Shown: positions 9,425 through 18,276, counted from the first letter of the stretch. The stretch is DNA of 64,000 nt from JAWLHA01 sp041690535 (GCA_041690535.1 JAWLHA010000015.1:8560-72559), one strand, 5' to 3'. Numbers and translations are program-made. The notes: generated by a model from the letters alone, not told the origin.

Positions 9425-9976
9425 TTAATCTATCTTGAGAGGGAAGAGACTCGGCGCGTCAGCCGTATAGTCGGGCGTGATTGGCACGATGGTGATGTAG
9501 CCTTGCGCAGACCACGTGGTATCGGCGCCTGGGAACTCGGGTGTCTCATCTGGGCCAATGGCCGTGATCCCACCCGGGACCGTGGTTCCGGCCGGAACAT
9601 CGGTGCAAGACTTATGGCAGCCGATGTTGATGGTCACTGTATCGCCGCCAAAGCTGACTATCAGATTGTCCGCAAAGGTGACGGTGCGACCCTGTCGCGT
9701 GATAAGGATGCCGGCGGGCTCGGAGAGCGGCGGGTAGTTGATGTTCAGACCGACCCCCTGCGGCAGCAGGCCCCGAAAAGGAGCAGGGGCTTGCAAGAGC
9801 ATTTTCGCGAGCAGCGCACGAGCCGAGGGGGCAACACACTTGCCGGTGATGGACATGGAAAGCGGGTCAGACAATACTGTCCCCGAATTCGTCCATCCAG
9901 AGGTGATCCTACATTGAACGACGCCGAACCAGGCCGAATTGAGGGTCGGTCTGCCGAACGGCAGAAGTCGGCGCAC
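9425..9976 (-). pseudogene. SurE-like 5'-nucleotidase remnant (C-terminal part only)
   Basis: The frame encodes LPQGVGLNINYPPL, ILITRQGR and, near the end, WSAQGYITIVPITPDYTAD. These match the C-terminal half of SurE survival nucleotidases (LPKGTxLNVNxP, VTRxG, GYVSITPLxxD). The N-terminal metal-binding half is absent, and the first 50 or so residues of the frame overlap the start of the divergent GGDEF gene. It is therefore read as a decayed fragment, not an active enzyme. The true upstream limit of homology cannot be fixed by eye and may lie near 9850. Confidence 0.5.
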
Positions 9977-11482
9977 ACTGCTGTTGCCCTTGACAGGGAC
10001 GCGGGAACTTCTCCTGGACGTTCTTGGCAGCTGTTATTCGGCATAGCGCTGTTACTGCCCGCCGTGTATGTCGTGGTCCCCTATGGAGCCTTTGCAAGCA
10101 CCCTCTACGTGGCGGCCAGTTTGTTCGCGACCCTTGCCATTTCTCTTGCCGTGCGGGCCCGGCGGCAACTCTTCGCGCCGGCCTCCTGGTGGCTTTTGGC
10201 AGGCGGGCTGGGATTATGCACAATTGGTCATGGTATCTGGTATTGGCTCGACCTTCAGGGGTTGGAACCCTTCCCATCGCTCGCCGATGTCTTCTACCTT
10301 GTGGCATACCCACTGTTTGCGGTCTCGTTGTGGTTGCTGGGCAACCAGAACGATTCGGAGGATGGCGCGCTCAGCGATGCGCTCATCGTCGGAATTTCAG
10401 CGGCGGTGCTCAGCTGGGCTCTGCTGATCGCACCGTACGTTTACGATCCGACCCTGACGCTGGGCCAACTGCTCGTCTCGGCCGCCTATCCGGTCGCTGA
10501 CCTGATTCTGCTGCCGCTGGTCCTTCGCCTGGTCTTCTTACACCGTACACGTATCACGGCTCATTTGCTGCTCCTTATCGGCTGGTCTGCCTATCTGGCG
10601 GCGGATATCCTGTACGCCCATGGCAATTCATCGGGCTGGTATGCACCCGGTGGGCTGACGGACGGGTTGTGGCTGGTCGCGTACGCGCTGTTCGTGGCTG
10701 CGGCGTGGCATCCCTCGGCCGCCATGGAGCCCGATTCCCATGCGTCAAGCGCCGAGTTGTCGGGCCGGCGCCTTCTCGTCCTCGGGGCGGCAGCCGTGCT
10801 CGTGCCTATGGTAATACTCTTCACCGCCGGGACGGACTACGAGATCGTCCGAGTCGCGGCCATCGCATCGATCCTGCTGTTCCTTTTGGTCATGCACCGC
10901 ATGGCCGGCCTATTAAGAGAGACCCACCGGCAAGCGGCGGAACTGGAAAGCCTGTCGAGGACCGATCCACTCACCGGCGCGGCCAACCGCAGGCATTTCG
11001 ATCACGAGTTGGCACGGGAGATATCCCGCGCCGAGCGGACGCAAACTGCGCTAAGTCTCGCGTTCCTCGACCTGGACCACTTCAAGCGGTTCAACGACAC
11101 CTATGGACATTCGGCCGGGGATGCCCTCTTGGAAGAGCTGGTGAGCGCCTGGCGCGGCGCACTGCGTCCGGCCGATGTGGTGGCCCGAATCGGCGGAGAG
11201 GAGTTCGTCGTCATCTTTCCCGACACGACCTGTGACCAATGCCTGGGGGCATTGGAACGCCTTCGCGGGCTGGTCCCCTACGGCCAGACCTGCTCCGCGG
11301 GGCTCGCAACCTATCGCCCGGGCGAGACGGCTGACGCTTTTGTCGACCGTGCCGACAAGGCGTTATACACGGCCAAGCACAATGGCCGTAACCGGGTTGT
11401 TCTCGCCCAGGACACCCGGGGTCAGCCCTGCAGGGACCCTCTCGAATCCCTGGATGAGGAGCCGTACAGGATGGTCCCATAG
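9914..11482 (+). CDS. Membrane-anchored diguanylate cyclase (GGDEF)
   Basis: The product makes the second messenger c-di-GMP. The N-terminal 300 residues hold eight or more hydrophobic helices, a MASE-like membrane sensor. A GGDEF domain follows, with RTDPLTGAANRRHFD, LDLDHFKRFND, the active loop GGEEF and DRADKALYTAKHNGRN. A much longer frame opens at 9503 but is a shadow of the SurE remnant. TTG at 9914 is preferred because GAGGTGAT lies just upstream and hydrophobic sequence begins about 35 residues later, giving 522 residues. No RxxD inhibitory site is evident at the usual place. The signal is unknown. Confidence 0.8.
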   Translation: MNDAEPGRIEGRSAERQKSAHTAVALDRDAGTSPGRSWQLLFGIALLLPAVYVVVPYGAFASTLYVAASLFATLAISLAVRARRQLFAPASWWLLAGGLGLCTIGHGIWYWLDLQGLEPFPSLADVFYLVAYPLFAVSLWLLGNQNDSEDGALSDALIVGISAAVLSWALLIAPYVYDPTLTLGQLLVSAAYPVADLILLPLVLRLVFLHRTRITAHLLLLIGWSAYLAADILYAHGNSSGWYAPGGLTDGLWLVAYALFVAAAWHPSAAMEPDSHASSAELSGRRLLVLGAAAVLVPMVILFTAGTDYEIVRVAAIASILLFLLVMHRMAGLLRETHRQAAELESLSRTDPLTGAANRRHFDHELAREISRAERTQTALSLAFLDLDHFKRFNDTYGHSAGDALLEELVSAWRGALRPADVVARIGGEEFVVIFPDTTCDQCLGALERLRGLVPYGQTCSAGLATYRPGETADAFVDRADKALYTAKHNGRNRVVLAQDTRGQPCRDPLESLDEEPYRMVP

Positions 11483-11580
11483 CTGGCGTTAGTAGGGCGC
11501 GAAGCAAACCCCTTAACCCAGGGGCCGTGTCGCCACAACGGTTTACCCGTGTAGCACGTTGCTCCGAATCAAGCTATGAG

Positions 11581-11788
11581 GTAACTACTCGTCCCCCCGA
11601 CTGCCTCCCGCTTATGGAATTAGGATGCGGTCGCAGGTTCACCGCACTCGATCCTCGCTACTTGTACTGTTCGTCATTCCCGCGAAGGCGGGAATCCATA
11701 AGGCACCCAGCCCAATACCCTTGACCCTCTGAAGTCCAGCACTGGATTCCCGCCTTCGCGGGAATGACGGATGCGGGTGAGTAGTTAC
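11581..11788 (+). mobile_element. IS66-type MITE, type I (208 bp)
   Basis: Ends are GTAACTACTC at 11581 and GAGTAGTTAC at 11779-11788. Both are flanked by the direct repeat GCTATGAG (11573-11580 and 11789-11796), an 8-bp target duplication. The interior holds a REP palindrome pair, TTCCCGCGAAGGCGGGAA and its complement, around a spacer. It encodes nothing. Confidence 0.85.
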
Positions 11789-11831
11789 GCTATGAGATCA
11801 CAAACCCCGGTGGCAGGAGGCCGCTCACGCC

Positions 11832-13013
11832 ATGGACCTTCGTACATCCCCTTCCGCACAACGCGGTGTGCTTTACGAGCATGCGGAGACACGTGAACTC
11901 GTTGCACTGGTGGACGAGGCGACAGCGCTGGTTGAAGCCCTCGGTGAGAGCGCGTTCAGCGAACTCTCGGTCGACGGCAGCCGCTGGCGGCAGGGGGAGA
12001 CCTATATCTTTGTGCTGGACCCGCAGGGATGCTGGTGCATCCTGATCCAACCCTGTCCGGCAGGAATGTGCTGGACTACATGTGGCCCAAGCCTGGGGAA
12101 AACGTCTCCACTCAAAAATCGACCTATGTGAGCAGGGCGAAGCTGGGCGACCAGTGGGTCCTGGTCGGATGCGGGGTTTATCTGGCCGGTGCCCCGACAG
12201 AGGTCTCCGCCGCCCCCAAAATGACTGCGGTCGAGCTGATGACGCTGGTCCGTGAGGGGGCAGCCGTTTTGGAGGCGAAGGGGGAGAAGGGCTACCCCGA
12301 ACTTCGCCAGAGGGGCTCCAGGTGGTATCGCAACGATACCTACTTTTTTGTCTGGACAATGGACGGGGACCGGGTCTTTCATGCCGCCGACCCGGCGGGG
12401 GAGGGCAGAAACGTCAGTGGCCTTAAAGACATCGTGGGCAGACCCATCGGCAGGATGATCCTCGACGTGGCCAACAGCCCCTCCGGGGAGGGTTGGATCC
12501 ACTACATGTACCCGTTGCCCGGGGGCATGTTTCCGGCCTGGAAGTCCACTTTCGTGAAGCGGGTAACGTTCCCTTCCGGCAAGCTGTATGCCGTCGGCTC
12601 GGGGATCTATCAGATGAAGATGGAACAGGCCTTCATCGAGGATGTGGTCGACCGCGCAGCCGGACTCATCCAGGCGCGCGGCACAGAGGCCTTTCCTCTG
12701 CTGCGGGACCGGACCGGCCCCTTCGTCTTCATGGATACCTACGTGTTTGTAGAGACCGCGGACGGGACCGAGCTGGTGAATCCTGCCCATCCTTCGCTGG
12801 AAGGCCGGAATCTCATGGACCTGCGGGACTCTGAGGGTAACGCAGTGGTCCGCAAGGAGATCGCGGCTGCCATGAAGGAGGGGCATGCCTGGCCTTGAGG
12901 TGCAGTGGTACAGGCCCGGAACCAACATGCCTGCACGCAAGCTGACGTATCTGCGGAAGGTCCAGGCCGGTGACGAAACCTATTTCGTGGGCTCGGGCAT
13001 TTACGTGGACTAA
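11832..13013 (+). pseudogene. Triple-Cache-domain protein with two frameshifts
   Basis: Three tandem single-Cache repeats are visible. Each reads roughly F..L...GSRW....TYIFV.D..G, then HP/NP, GRN, and ends GSGIY or GCGVY. Such domains bind small ligands in the periplasm. The first frame (from ATG 11832, after CAGGAGG) breaks near 12028, where a missing base moves the message into the frame carrying repeat 2. A second break near 12893 moves it into the frame encoding QWYRPGTNMPARKL and GSGIYVD before TAA at 13011-13013. No signal peptide or output domain is present. It is either a decayed gene or has two sequencing errors. Confidence 0.7.
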
Positions 13014-13340
13014 GCGGGTGGAAAGCGCGGTGCACACCGCCTTCAGGGTCCGACGTGCTTGCCCCCGGTCCTGAAAACTGGACACCGTTTGCATTTACGA
13101 CGCAGAATTTCCAACGCATGTCCCAGCAGATTAAAGGTGTCTTCCACCCGTCCTGCACCCCAACAATGGAGCTGAATGCAGCGCAATTTTCAGTTGCTTT
13201 AAGCCAAATTCGCCCGTCTCCCTGGCCAGTTGCACGGTACGCTTCAGCAGCTTCTGTGGGCATGGCGGTTTCTGCTCTTAGGTCATCGCCACCCATTTGA
13301 TCACGTCTACATCCCCTAGTCGATCCACTTCCTGCTTTTA
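13014..13340. other. Intergenic, possible decayed insertion-sequence debris
   Basis: The sequence CCTGAAAACTGGACACCG (13069-13086) and an 80-codon open stretch after it look like the edge of an insertion sequence. No intact transposase, second end or target duplication could be found. No gene is called. Confidence 0.3.
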
Positions 13341-13357
13341 CCTGATTGGTGCTCTAG
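13341..13357. repeat. Solo end of repeat family D (right-end orientation)
   Basis: CCTGATTGGTGCTCTAG matches the right terminus of the family D element at 9344-9359 with few changes. No matching left end is found within a few hundred bases upstream. It lies 222 bp upstream of the TetR start at 13580. Confidence 0.5.
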
Positions 13358-13579
13358 CCGCGGCAAAGGGCATCCCTGGCTGTGTCGCACCAACCGCGGC
13401 GTCATCCTGATGCCGCGGGAGCGATCCATCGACATAGGCGCTGGCAACACCTGTTGCCAAACGCGCCCCCTCCCCACTCAGTATCAACCAAGTCGCCTGT
13501 TTTGGTTAACGAATCTGCTGTCCCGACCCTGCCAATAAGTGCTAGCTTGTGGATTCGTCCAAGGGACACGGACAAAACG

Positions 13580-14206
13580 ATGACAGAGACCGAAACAGCA
13601 TCCTCCGACTCGGTGCGCGCGCGCCTGCTCAAGGCGGCCATGGACTGCTTTCTCGCGGATGAATACCACAACGTCACCACCCGTTTGATCGCGGATCGGG
13701 CGGGCGTCAATGCCTCAATGATTCGATACTACTTCGGCAACAAGGAGGGGCTCTACGAAGAGATGATTCGGGAGACCATGGCTCCTCTGCTGGATGTGCT
13801 CGACGCGCCTGGGTTCAACTCCGTGAACGGCTTCGCGGAGCTGTTGCGCCTCTATTACGACACCATGTCCTCCCACCCGGAGTTTCCCAAGCTGGTCCTC
13901 AAGGTCCTGGCGCTGAATCAGGGCCCCGGTAAGCGCTTCATTCACCAACTGATCGAGCGGGGCCGGTCGCGTGGGGCAGCCCGGATTGGCGAGATGAAGG
14001 CCAAAGGGGAGATCGCACCTTCGGTAGACCCGGACGTGATCCGTATGAGCTTCGTCAGTCTTGCCATGGCGCCCATGCTGCTGAAGGGCATTTTCGAGGA
14101 GCAATGGGGGCATCCCATGGAGAACGAATTTTTGCAGGAATTGGCCCGTTTCAATGGTCGCCTGTTTACAACCGGCCTTGCACCCGGTTCCTCAAACGAA
14201 GGATAA
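13580..14206 (+). CDS. TetR/AcrR-family transcriptional regulator
   Basis: The 208-residue protein has a TetR helix-turn-helix at about residues 12-58: RLLKAAMDCFLADEYHNVTT, LIADRAGVNASMIRYYFGNKEGL. A helical ligand domain of typical length follows. The upstream in-frame extension to 13382 has no TetR similarity, so ATG at 13580 is used. The O-methyltransferase gene starts 2 bp after its stop, so the two form an operon and the regulator probably controls it. No inverted-repeat operator was recognised upstream. Confidence 0.85.
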   Translation: MTETETASSDSVRARLLKAAMDCFLADEYHNVTTRLIADRAGVNASMIRYYFGNKEGLYEEMIRETMAPLLDVLDAPGFNSVNGFAELLRLYYDTMSSHPEFPKLVLKVLALNQGPGKRFIHQLIERGRSRGAARIGEMKAKGEIAPSVDPDVIRMSFVSLAMAPMLLKGIFEEQWGHPMENEFLQELARFNGRLFTTGLAPGSSNEG

Positions 14207-14208
14207 CC

Positions 14209-15324
14209 ATGACTTTGCAAAAGAATGCCGGCGCCGTGCGGCGCTTTGCCAAGGCGCTCCGATTCGCATCCTGGCTGCAGAACCTCCCCAACAGACTCAC
14301 GCCGCCACCATTCAGACTGATGCAGCTTGGCTCCGCGTTCTGGCAGTCGCGGGTCCTGTACGTGGCGGCGCGACTCGACATTGCCTCGCGGCTGGGCGAC
14401 GAAACACTCTCCGCCGAGGAACTCGCTATAACGGTATCGGCCGATGCGGATGCCGTGTATCGCCTACTGCGGATGCTCGCCGCCATGGGGATCTTTGAGG
14501 AGGCATCGCCACGGCGTTTCAGGAACAACCGGATCTCCGAGTTCCTTTGCACCGACCATCCGCAGAGCGTGCGCGCAATGATCCTCATGCACAACTCCGA
14601 TGCCATGGGCCGTCCCTGGTACGAGCAACTGGAACACGGCGTCCGGGGAGGCGGTGTGCCTTTTGAACAGGCCCACGGTGAGGAGCTGTTCGCTTACATG
14701 GACAGCCACCCGGACTTCGATGCGCTTTTCTCCGAGGCCATGGAAACCGTGGAGGCGTTGACTGGCGACAGTTTCGCCACCGACTTTGACTGGGCGCAGT
14801 TCGATCGCGTTATCGATGTGGGCGGCTCCCGGGGCGGCAAGGCGGTCACCATCCTCAAGCGTCATTCCCATCTGAGCGCCATGGTGTTCGACCGTGCACA
14901 GATCATCGAAGGGGCGGAAGCGTATTGGCAGGGCAAGCTCGACGCGTCGCTTCTCGAGCGCCTGAAGTTCGAAGCGGGGGACGCGCTGGAAGGCATTCCG
15001 GCGGCGGGCAGTGCCAAGGACATCTACTTCCTGAGTGCCGTGCTGCATGGGTTTGGCGATGACAAGGCAATCCGAATACTAACGAACTTGGCCGCGGCTA
15101 TAGGTCAGAGCGGCGCCCGAGCGGTCTTGATGGAGATGGTGATGCCCCCCTTGGGCGCGGACCTGTCCAGCGCCTCCTTCGACATGCAACTGTTCATGGG
15201 CACACGGGGCCGCGAGCGGACATGGTCTGAATGGCAGCGGCTGCTCGATCGCGGCGGTCTGCGGCTGGAAGAGGAGGTCGGCCTGCGTTCATTCGCGAAG
15301 CTCCTCGTCTTGCGACGCGCTTGA
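14209..15324 (+). CDS. SAM-dependent O-methyltransferase (acetylserotonin/hydroxyneurosporene type)
   Basis: The 371-residue protein has a winged-helix dimerisation region (FWQSRVLYVAARLDIASRLG, LLRMLAAMGIFEE), then a SAM fold with VIDVGGSRGGKAVTILKRH, FEAGDALEGIPA, DIYFLSAVLHGFGDDKAIRIL and LMEMVMPPL. This is the order in Methyltransf_2 small-molecule O-methyltransferases. The glycine-rich loop reads GGSRGG where many relatives have GGGxG. The start at 14209 follows CGAAGGA and the TetR stop by 2 bp. The substrate is unknown; a hydroxylated aromatic or isoprenoid is typical of the family. Confidence 0.8.
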   Translation: MTLQKNAGAVRRFAKALRFASWLQNLPNRLTPPPFRLMQLGSAFWQSRVLYVAARLDIASRLGDETLSAEELAITVSADADAVYRLLRMLAAMGIFEEASPRRFRNNRISEFLCTDHPQSVRAMILMHNSDAMGRPWYEQLEHGVRGGGVPFEQAHGEELFAYMDSHPDFDALFSEAMETVEALTGDSFATDFDWAQFDRVIDVGGSRGGKAVTILKRHSHLSAMVFDRAQIIEGAEAYWQGKLDASLLERLKFEAGDALEGIPAAGSAKDIYFLSAVLHGFGDDKAIRILTNLAAAIGQSGARAVLMEMVMPPLGADLSSASFDMQLFMGTRGRERTWSEWQRLLDRGGLRLEEEVGLRSFAKLLVLRRA

Positions 15325-15455
15325 TTTCACTTCGAAGCGCTTCGAGGACGGGGGGGGTGAGGGTCAGAGCGGGGGGGTGAGGGTCAGGTCTTGCAACCCT
15401 GCATTCAGGCGATTACGCTTGGAGGGAACCCCTGAGGCAGTGCAGGTACAACAAT

Positions 15456-15723
15456 ATGCGCGTACGGTTCCTAATCATCGGCTTGGCAATGGCAACAGCG
15501 TTCCTCTCCGATTCCACCGGAGAGTGCTTGGGACAGGACCAAGGCCGGTACGAAGGAGGCTTGGGGTGGAATCAAGCAGGGGTCAAAGGAGGCGTGGAAG
15601 GAAGTGAAAGAGGGATCGACGGACGTATGGGATCGGACCAAGGAGGGGTCAGAGGAAGCGGCTGAGGAGGTAGCGAAGGGTGCTTCCGGTGCATGGCGAT
15701 CGTTCAAGGAAGCGTTCGAATGA
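15456..15723 (+). pseudogene. Small exported Trp-repeat protein, apparently frameshifted
   Basis: From ATG 15456 the frame gives a plausible signal peptide (MRVRFLIIGLAMATAFL). From about 15530 the +1 frame encodes repeats of the form TK.G.KEAW, with units beginning DRTKAGTKEAW, GGIKQGSKEAW and KEVKEGSTDVW, ending FKEAFE and TGA at 15721-15723. Joining the two frames at the GGG of TTGGGACAGG (about 15529-15533), which looks like one extra G, gives an 88-residue amphipathic-helix protein. Neither frame alone gives both the signal and the repeats. The function is unknown. Confidence 0.55.
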
Positions 15724-15780
15724 CCTCCGTTGGAAGCGAAAAGGGTCGTCCATCCTGCAACGACCCACGTTGACTACAAG

Positions 15781-16653
15781 ATGTCAAGGCCACTACGGCT
15801 TGAGTTGGCGGGCGGTTTGTATCACGTGACCTCGCGTGGCGACCGGAGGGAGGACATCTATCGGGACGAAGAGGATCGGGCTGCCTGGCTCGAGACCCTT
15901 GGTCAGGTTTGCGACCGCTTCAATTGGCGTGTGCATGCCCATTGTGAGATGACAAACCACTACCACTTTGTGGTGGAGACGCCCGAGGCGAATCTTTCCA
16001 AAGGAATGCGTCAGCTCAATGGCGTTTACACCCAGCGGTTCAATGGGCGGCACAAGGCGGTCGGCCACCTCTTTCAGGGTCGGTTCAAGGCTATTCTTGT
16101 CGAGCGTGACGCCTACTTGCTCGAACTGTCTCGCTATGTTGTGCTGAATCCGGTGCGCGCGGGAATGGTCAGGCGTCCCGAGGATTGGGCGTGGAGCAGT
16201 TATGCCGCGATGGTCGGTCTGGCAAGCAAGCCACACTGGCTGGAAACGGACTGGCTGCTCGGCCAGTTTGGTGCGACTCGTCGCACGGCCCAGACGCGCT
16301 ATGCCGCCTTCGTGGCGGAGGGGCGGGGGAGGGGCATCTGGGAGGGGTTGCGCCACCAAATCTTTCTCGGCAGCGAGAAGTTCATACAAAGGCACACTTC
16401 CAAGGAAGTCCTGGCGGACACACTGCGAGAGGTTCCCCGGGCGCAACGCCGTCCATTCGCGCAGCCGCTGTCCCATTTTGAACACGCTTACTCCAGCCGT
16501 CGTGAAGCAATGGCCCGGGCTTTTCTCACCGGCGTTTACACGATGCTGGAAGTGGCTGAGCATTTTGGGGTGCACTACTCGACGGTCAGTCGGGCAGTTC
16601 GCTGGTTTGAGGCGGGCGCGCCCGCGCGCACCAGCCGTTTGCAAAAGCCCTAG
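15781..16653 (+). CDS. REP-associated tyrosine transposase (RAYT, Y1/Transposase_17 family)
   Basis: The 290-residue protein has the HUH-nuclease layout: LRLELAGGLYHVTSRGDRRE at the start, the metal-binding HCEMTNHYHFVVETP (HxH inside), and the catalytic-Tyr helix MRQLNGVYTQRFNGRH followed by GHLFQGRFKAI. A C-terminal DnaA-like helix-turn-helix reads LEVAEHFGVHYSTVSRAVRW. RAYTs are single-copy domesticated transposases thought to mobilise REP palindromes by a single-strand mechanism. REP-type palindromes are abundant in this window. Its stop codon TAG lies inside a family D repeat end (16649-16665). ATG 15781 is chosen because homology begins within a few residues. Confidence 0.85.
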   Translation: MSRPLRLELAGGLYHVTSRGDRREDIYRDEEDRAAWLETLGQVCDRFNWRVHAHCEMTNHYHFVVETPEANLSKGMRQLNGVYTQRFNGRHKAVGHLFQGRFKAILVERDAYLLELSRYVVLNPVRAGMVRRPEDWAWSSYAAMVGLASKPHWLETDWLLGQFGATRRTAQTRYAAFVAEGRGRGIWEGLRHQIFLGSEKFIQRHTSKEVLADTLREVPRAQRRPFAQPLSHFEHAYSSRREAMARAFLTGVYTMLEVAEHFGVHYSTVSRAVRWFEAGAPARTSRLQKP

Positions 16654-16694
16654 AGCACCGAACAGATAAACGAAAAAGTCGCCAATTGGAGCCC
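16649..16694. repeat. Solo end of repeat family D abutting the RAYT gene
   Basis: CCTAGAGCACCGAACAG (16649-16665) is identical to the left terminus of the element at 9136. The match continues through TAAAC and GTCGCCAAT. The TAG at 16651-16653 is used as the stop of the transposase. The hairpin interior and right end are absent. Confidence 0.65.
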
Positions 16695-16702
16695 ATTTGC
16701 CC

Positions 16703-17059
16703 CTAGACCACTGCTCTCACCAGAGACTCAACAATCGCGCCGATTACGGAGATAATCAGGGCGCCTAGCAGAGCCCAACCGAAGCTGTCGATCGTCAGAT
16801 GAGTTGTCAACCTGCTCGTCAGCATCAGCAGGATCGCGTTGATGATCCAACGGGTGATGAAGGCCAGCAGCCAAGCGATGCCCAATGTGGCAATGGTGAA
16901 GACCGCAAACAGGAGCCAGCTGAGAAGAAAGTTCAACAGACCGAATATGGCGGCCACAAGCAGTGCGCTGGTGAAATTCTTCACGTGAAAGCCAGGCAAC
17001 ACCATCGCGGTCAGCCAGACGGCGAAGGAGAGAATCAACCACGATAGAAGCAAGCTCAC
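16703..17059 (-). CDS. Phage-holin-like / YvlD-type four-helix membrane protein
   Basis: The 118-residue protein is almost wholly hydrophobic with four predicted membrane helices. It carries the pattern VLPGFHVKNFTSALLVAAIFGLLN followed by a Trp/Ile-rich helix and a glycine-containing last helix. This matches the phage holin superfamily IV / YvlD group of small inner-membrane proteins of uncertain role. It lies 47 bp downstream of another membrane protein on the same strand, and the two may share a transcript. No phage genes are near. Confidence 0.7.
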   Translation of the reverse strand: MSLLLSWLILSFAVWLTAMVLPGFHVKNFTSALLVAAIFGLLNFLLSWLLFAVFTIATLGIAWLLAFITRWIINAILLMLTSRLTTHLTIDSFGWALLGALIISVIGAIVESLVRAVV

Positions 17060-17106
17060 CTCCCTACCTCCCAGCTAACGAGAACCACAGCACCATTTTT
17101 CTCTCC

Positions 17107-17793
17107 CTACTCCCTCAGCTTCAATCGCAGCTGGCCCTCACTGACCTCAATCTCCTCTATCCCCTCGGCAAATGGCTGCCAAAATCCTTCTGCGGCGCCG
17201 AACTGCTGCACCAGATCGATGTTCTTGAGGTTGCCAAGCCAAGCGTTGGGCAGGGGGACGCCCCAGAGGCTCACACCCTTCAGTATGACGACGGGGCGGC
17301 CCGAGGCGAAGCGCACTTCCAGCCCGGCGGTGACCCTCACGGTCTTGCCGCCGAGGATGGGGAAATCGGGGTCGACCGGCACCAGCAGCTTGGCACTGGC
17401 GAGGTCGTCCGAGAGGTCGATGGCAAGGCGCTGGGCGAGATGGGTGTTTGTGGCCAAGAGGGCATTGAGCTCCCTTTCGCTGAGCGTGATTTCCCGGGTG
17501 GCACCTTCTTCAGAGTAGCGTTCCGGCGTGAGTGGCGCACCGTTTTCGGGGGGCGGGCGCCTGCCCGGGGCGGTTCGGCGTGTCGCGGGGTCGAGGCGAT
17601 CGAGCTTTTGCTCGAGTGCCTGCGCTTCCTTCTGATTGAGGGTGACCGGTTCGAAGCGCGCGGGAAATACGAAGGTGAGAACGACCCAGAGGGTGATGCT
17701 CACCGAGAGCACGACCGTGAGGAGGACAAGGGCCATGATTTTCCAGGTTGAAATACGCTTGCCCGGGGCGGGGCCTTTGGATGCTTTGGTCAT
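17107..17793 (-). CDS. Single-pass membrane protein, conserved, function unknown
   Basis: The 228-residue protein has a basic N terminus, one membrane helix at about residues 18-42 (IMALVLLTVVLSVSITLWVVLTF), a proline-rich linker at 70-95 and a soluble domain that should be extracytoplasmic. That domain contains SERELNALLATN, DFPILGGKTVRVTAGLEV and GVSLWGVPLPNAWLGNLKN. It reads like a conserved envelope protein, but no catalytic motif is seen. It is followed on the same strand by the holin-like gene, suggesting a two-gene envelope unit. Confidence 0.6.
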   Translation of the reverse strand: MTKASKGPAPGKRISTWKIMALVLLTVVLSVSITLWVVLTFVFPARFEPVTLNQKEAQALEQKLDRLDPATRRTAPGRRPPPENGAPLTPERYSEEGATREITLSERELNALLATNTHLAQRLAIDLSDDLASAKLLVPVDPDFPILGGKTVRVTAGLEVRFASGRPVVILKGVSLWGVPLPNAWLGNLKNIDLVQQFGAAEGFWQPFAEGIEEIEVSEGQLRLKLRE

Positions 17794-18276
17794 GGGGCCC
17801 TCCTTGGGCGTAAGGATAGGTCTCGCCAGTGGATCCGTCAGGCTTGCATTGCAGCTACCCCACGTCGTTCCGCGATAGGGTCAGCGCTCGTCCAGGCGCT
17901 GGAGGCAGCCAGGAGTCGCGCTCAAGCGCGGCTTCCACTCTCGGGGATACCCAAACAGATGCTTTGGATAGCCCGCTCCGGGCCAGGGTAAACGCCTGCT
18001 TGGGTTAGTGTGCGTTTACCCTGCGGGTGTGCTTGCTTTCGCCGCTGGGGTGGGCAAGACTAACTACCCCACGATCGCGAGGGGCATCTGCCGCCGCCGG
18101 GGTGATTTTCCAGTGGGGGGACAGGTTCGCAGGGTCGGCAACCCGGATTGAACCGAGCCTACGCAGGCTCGTCCTTGAACGTATCAGGCGGCCCCAAGGG
18201 CGCCTGAGACCCGGGCGGCACAAGGAAGAAGAACTCGAAATCAGCTAGATGATCATTCCAATCCTCGGAGGTAACA
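17794..18276. promoter_or_regulatory. Long leader region upstream of the SHP-like gene, with possible structured elements
   Basis: No gene is seen. After a 40-bp family C relic (17984-18023) the plus strand contains GAGCCTACGCAGGCTC (18155-18170, 6-bp stem) and an inverted pair near 18186-18208 built on CAGGCG/CGCCTG. GGAGGT at 18268-18273 serves the gene at 18277. The stem-loops suggest a structured 5' leader, but no known riboswitch class was recognised. Confidence 0.35.
17984..18023. repeat. Minimal derivative of repeat family C (40 bp)
   Basis: CAGGGTAAACGC (17984-17995) is mirrored by GCGTTTACCCTG (18012-18023), the same ends as the 166-bp elements at 47931 and 48408 with nearly all interior lost. 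It would fold into a short hairpin. Confidence 0.55.

Noticed and set aside
9503..9913. N-terminal 137 codons of the long GGDEF frame
   Set aside because: The residues are antisense to the SurE remnant. A TTG with a good ribosome site at 9914 gives a better start.
13055..13300. 81-codon frame as a transposase fragment
   Set aside because: The flanking TGGACACCG-like motif hints at an insertion sequence, but no catalytic residues, ends or duplication could be found.
15356..15385. Short direct repeat of a G-rich sequence (GGGGGGGTGAGGGTCAG twice)
   Set aside because: Two copies of a low-complexity 17-mer give no evidence for an element or a regulatory role.
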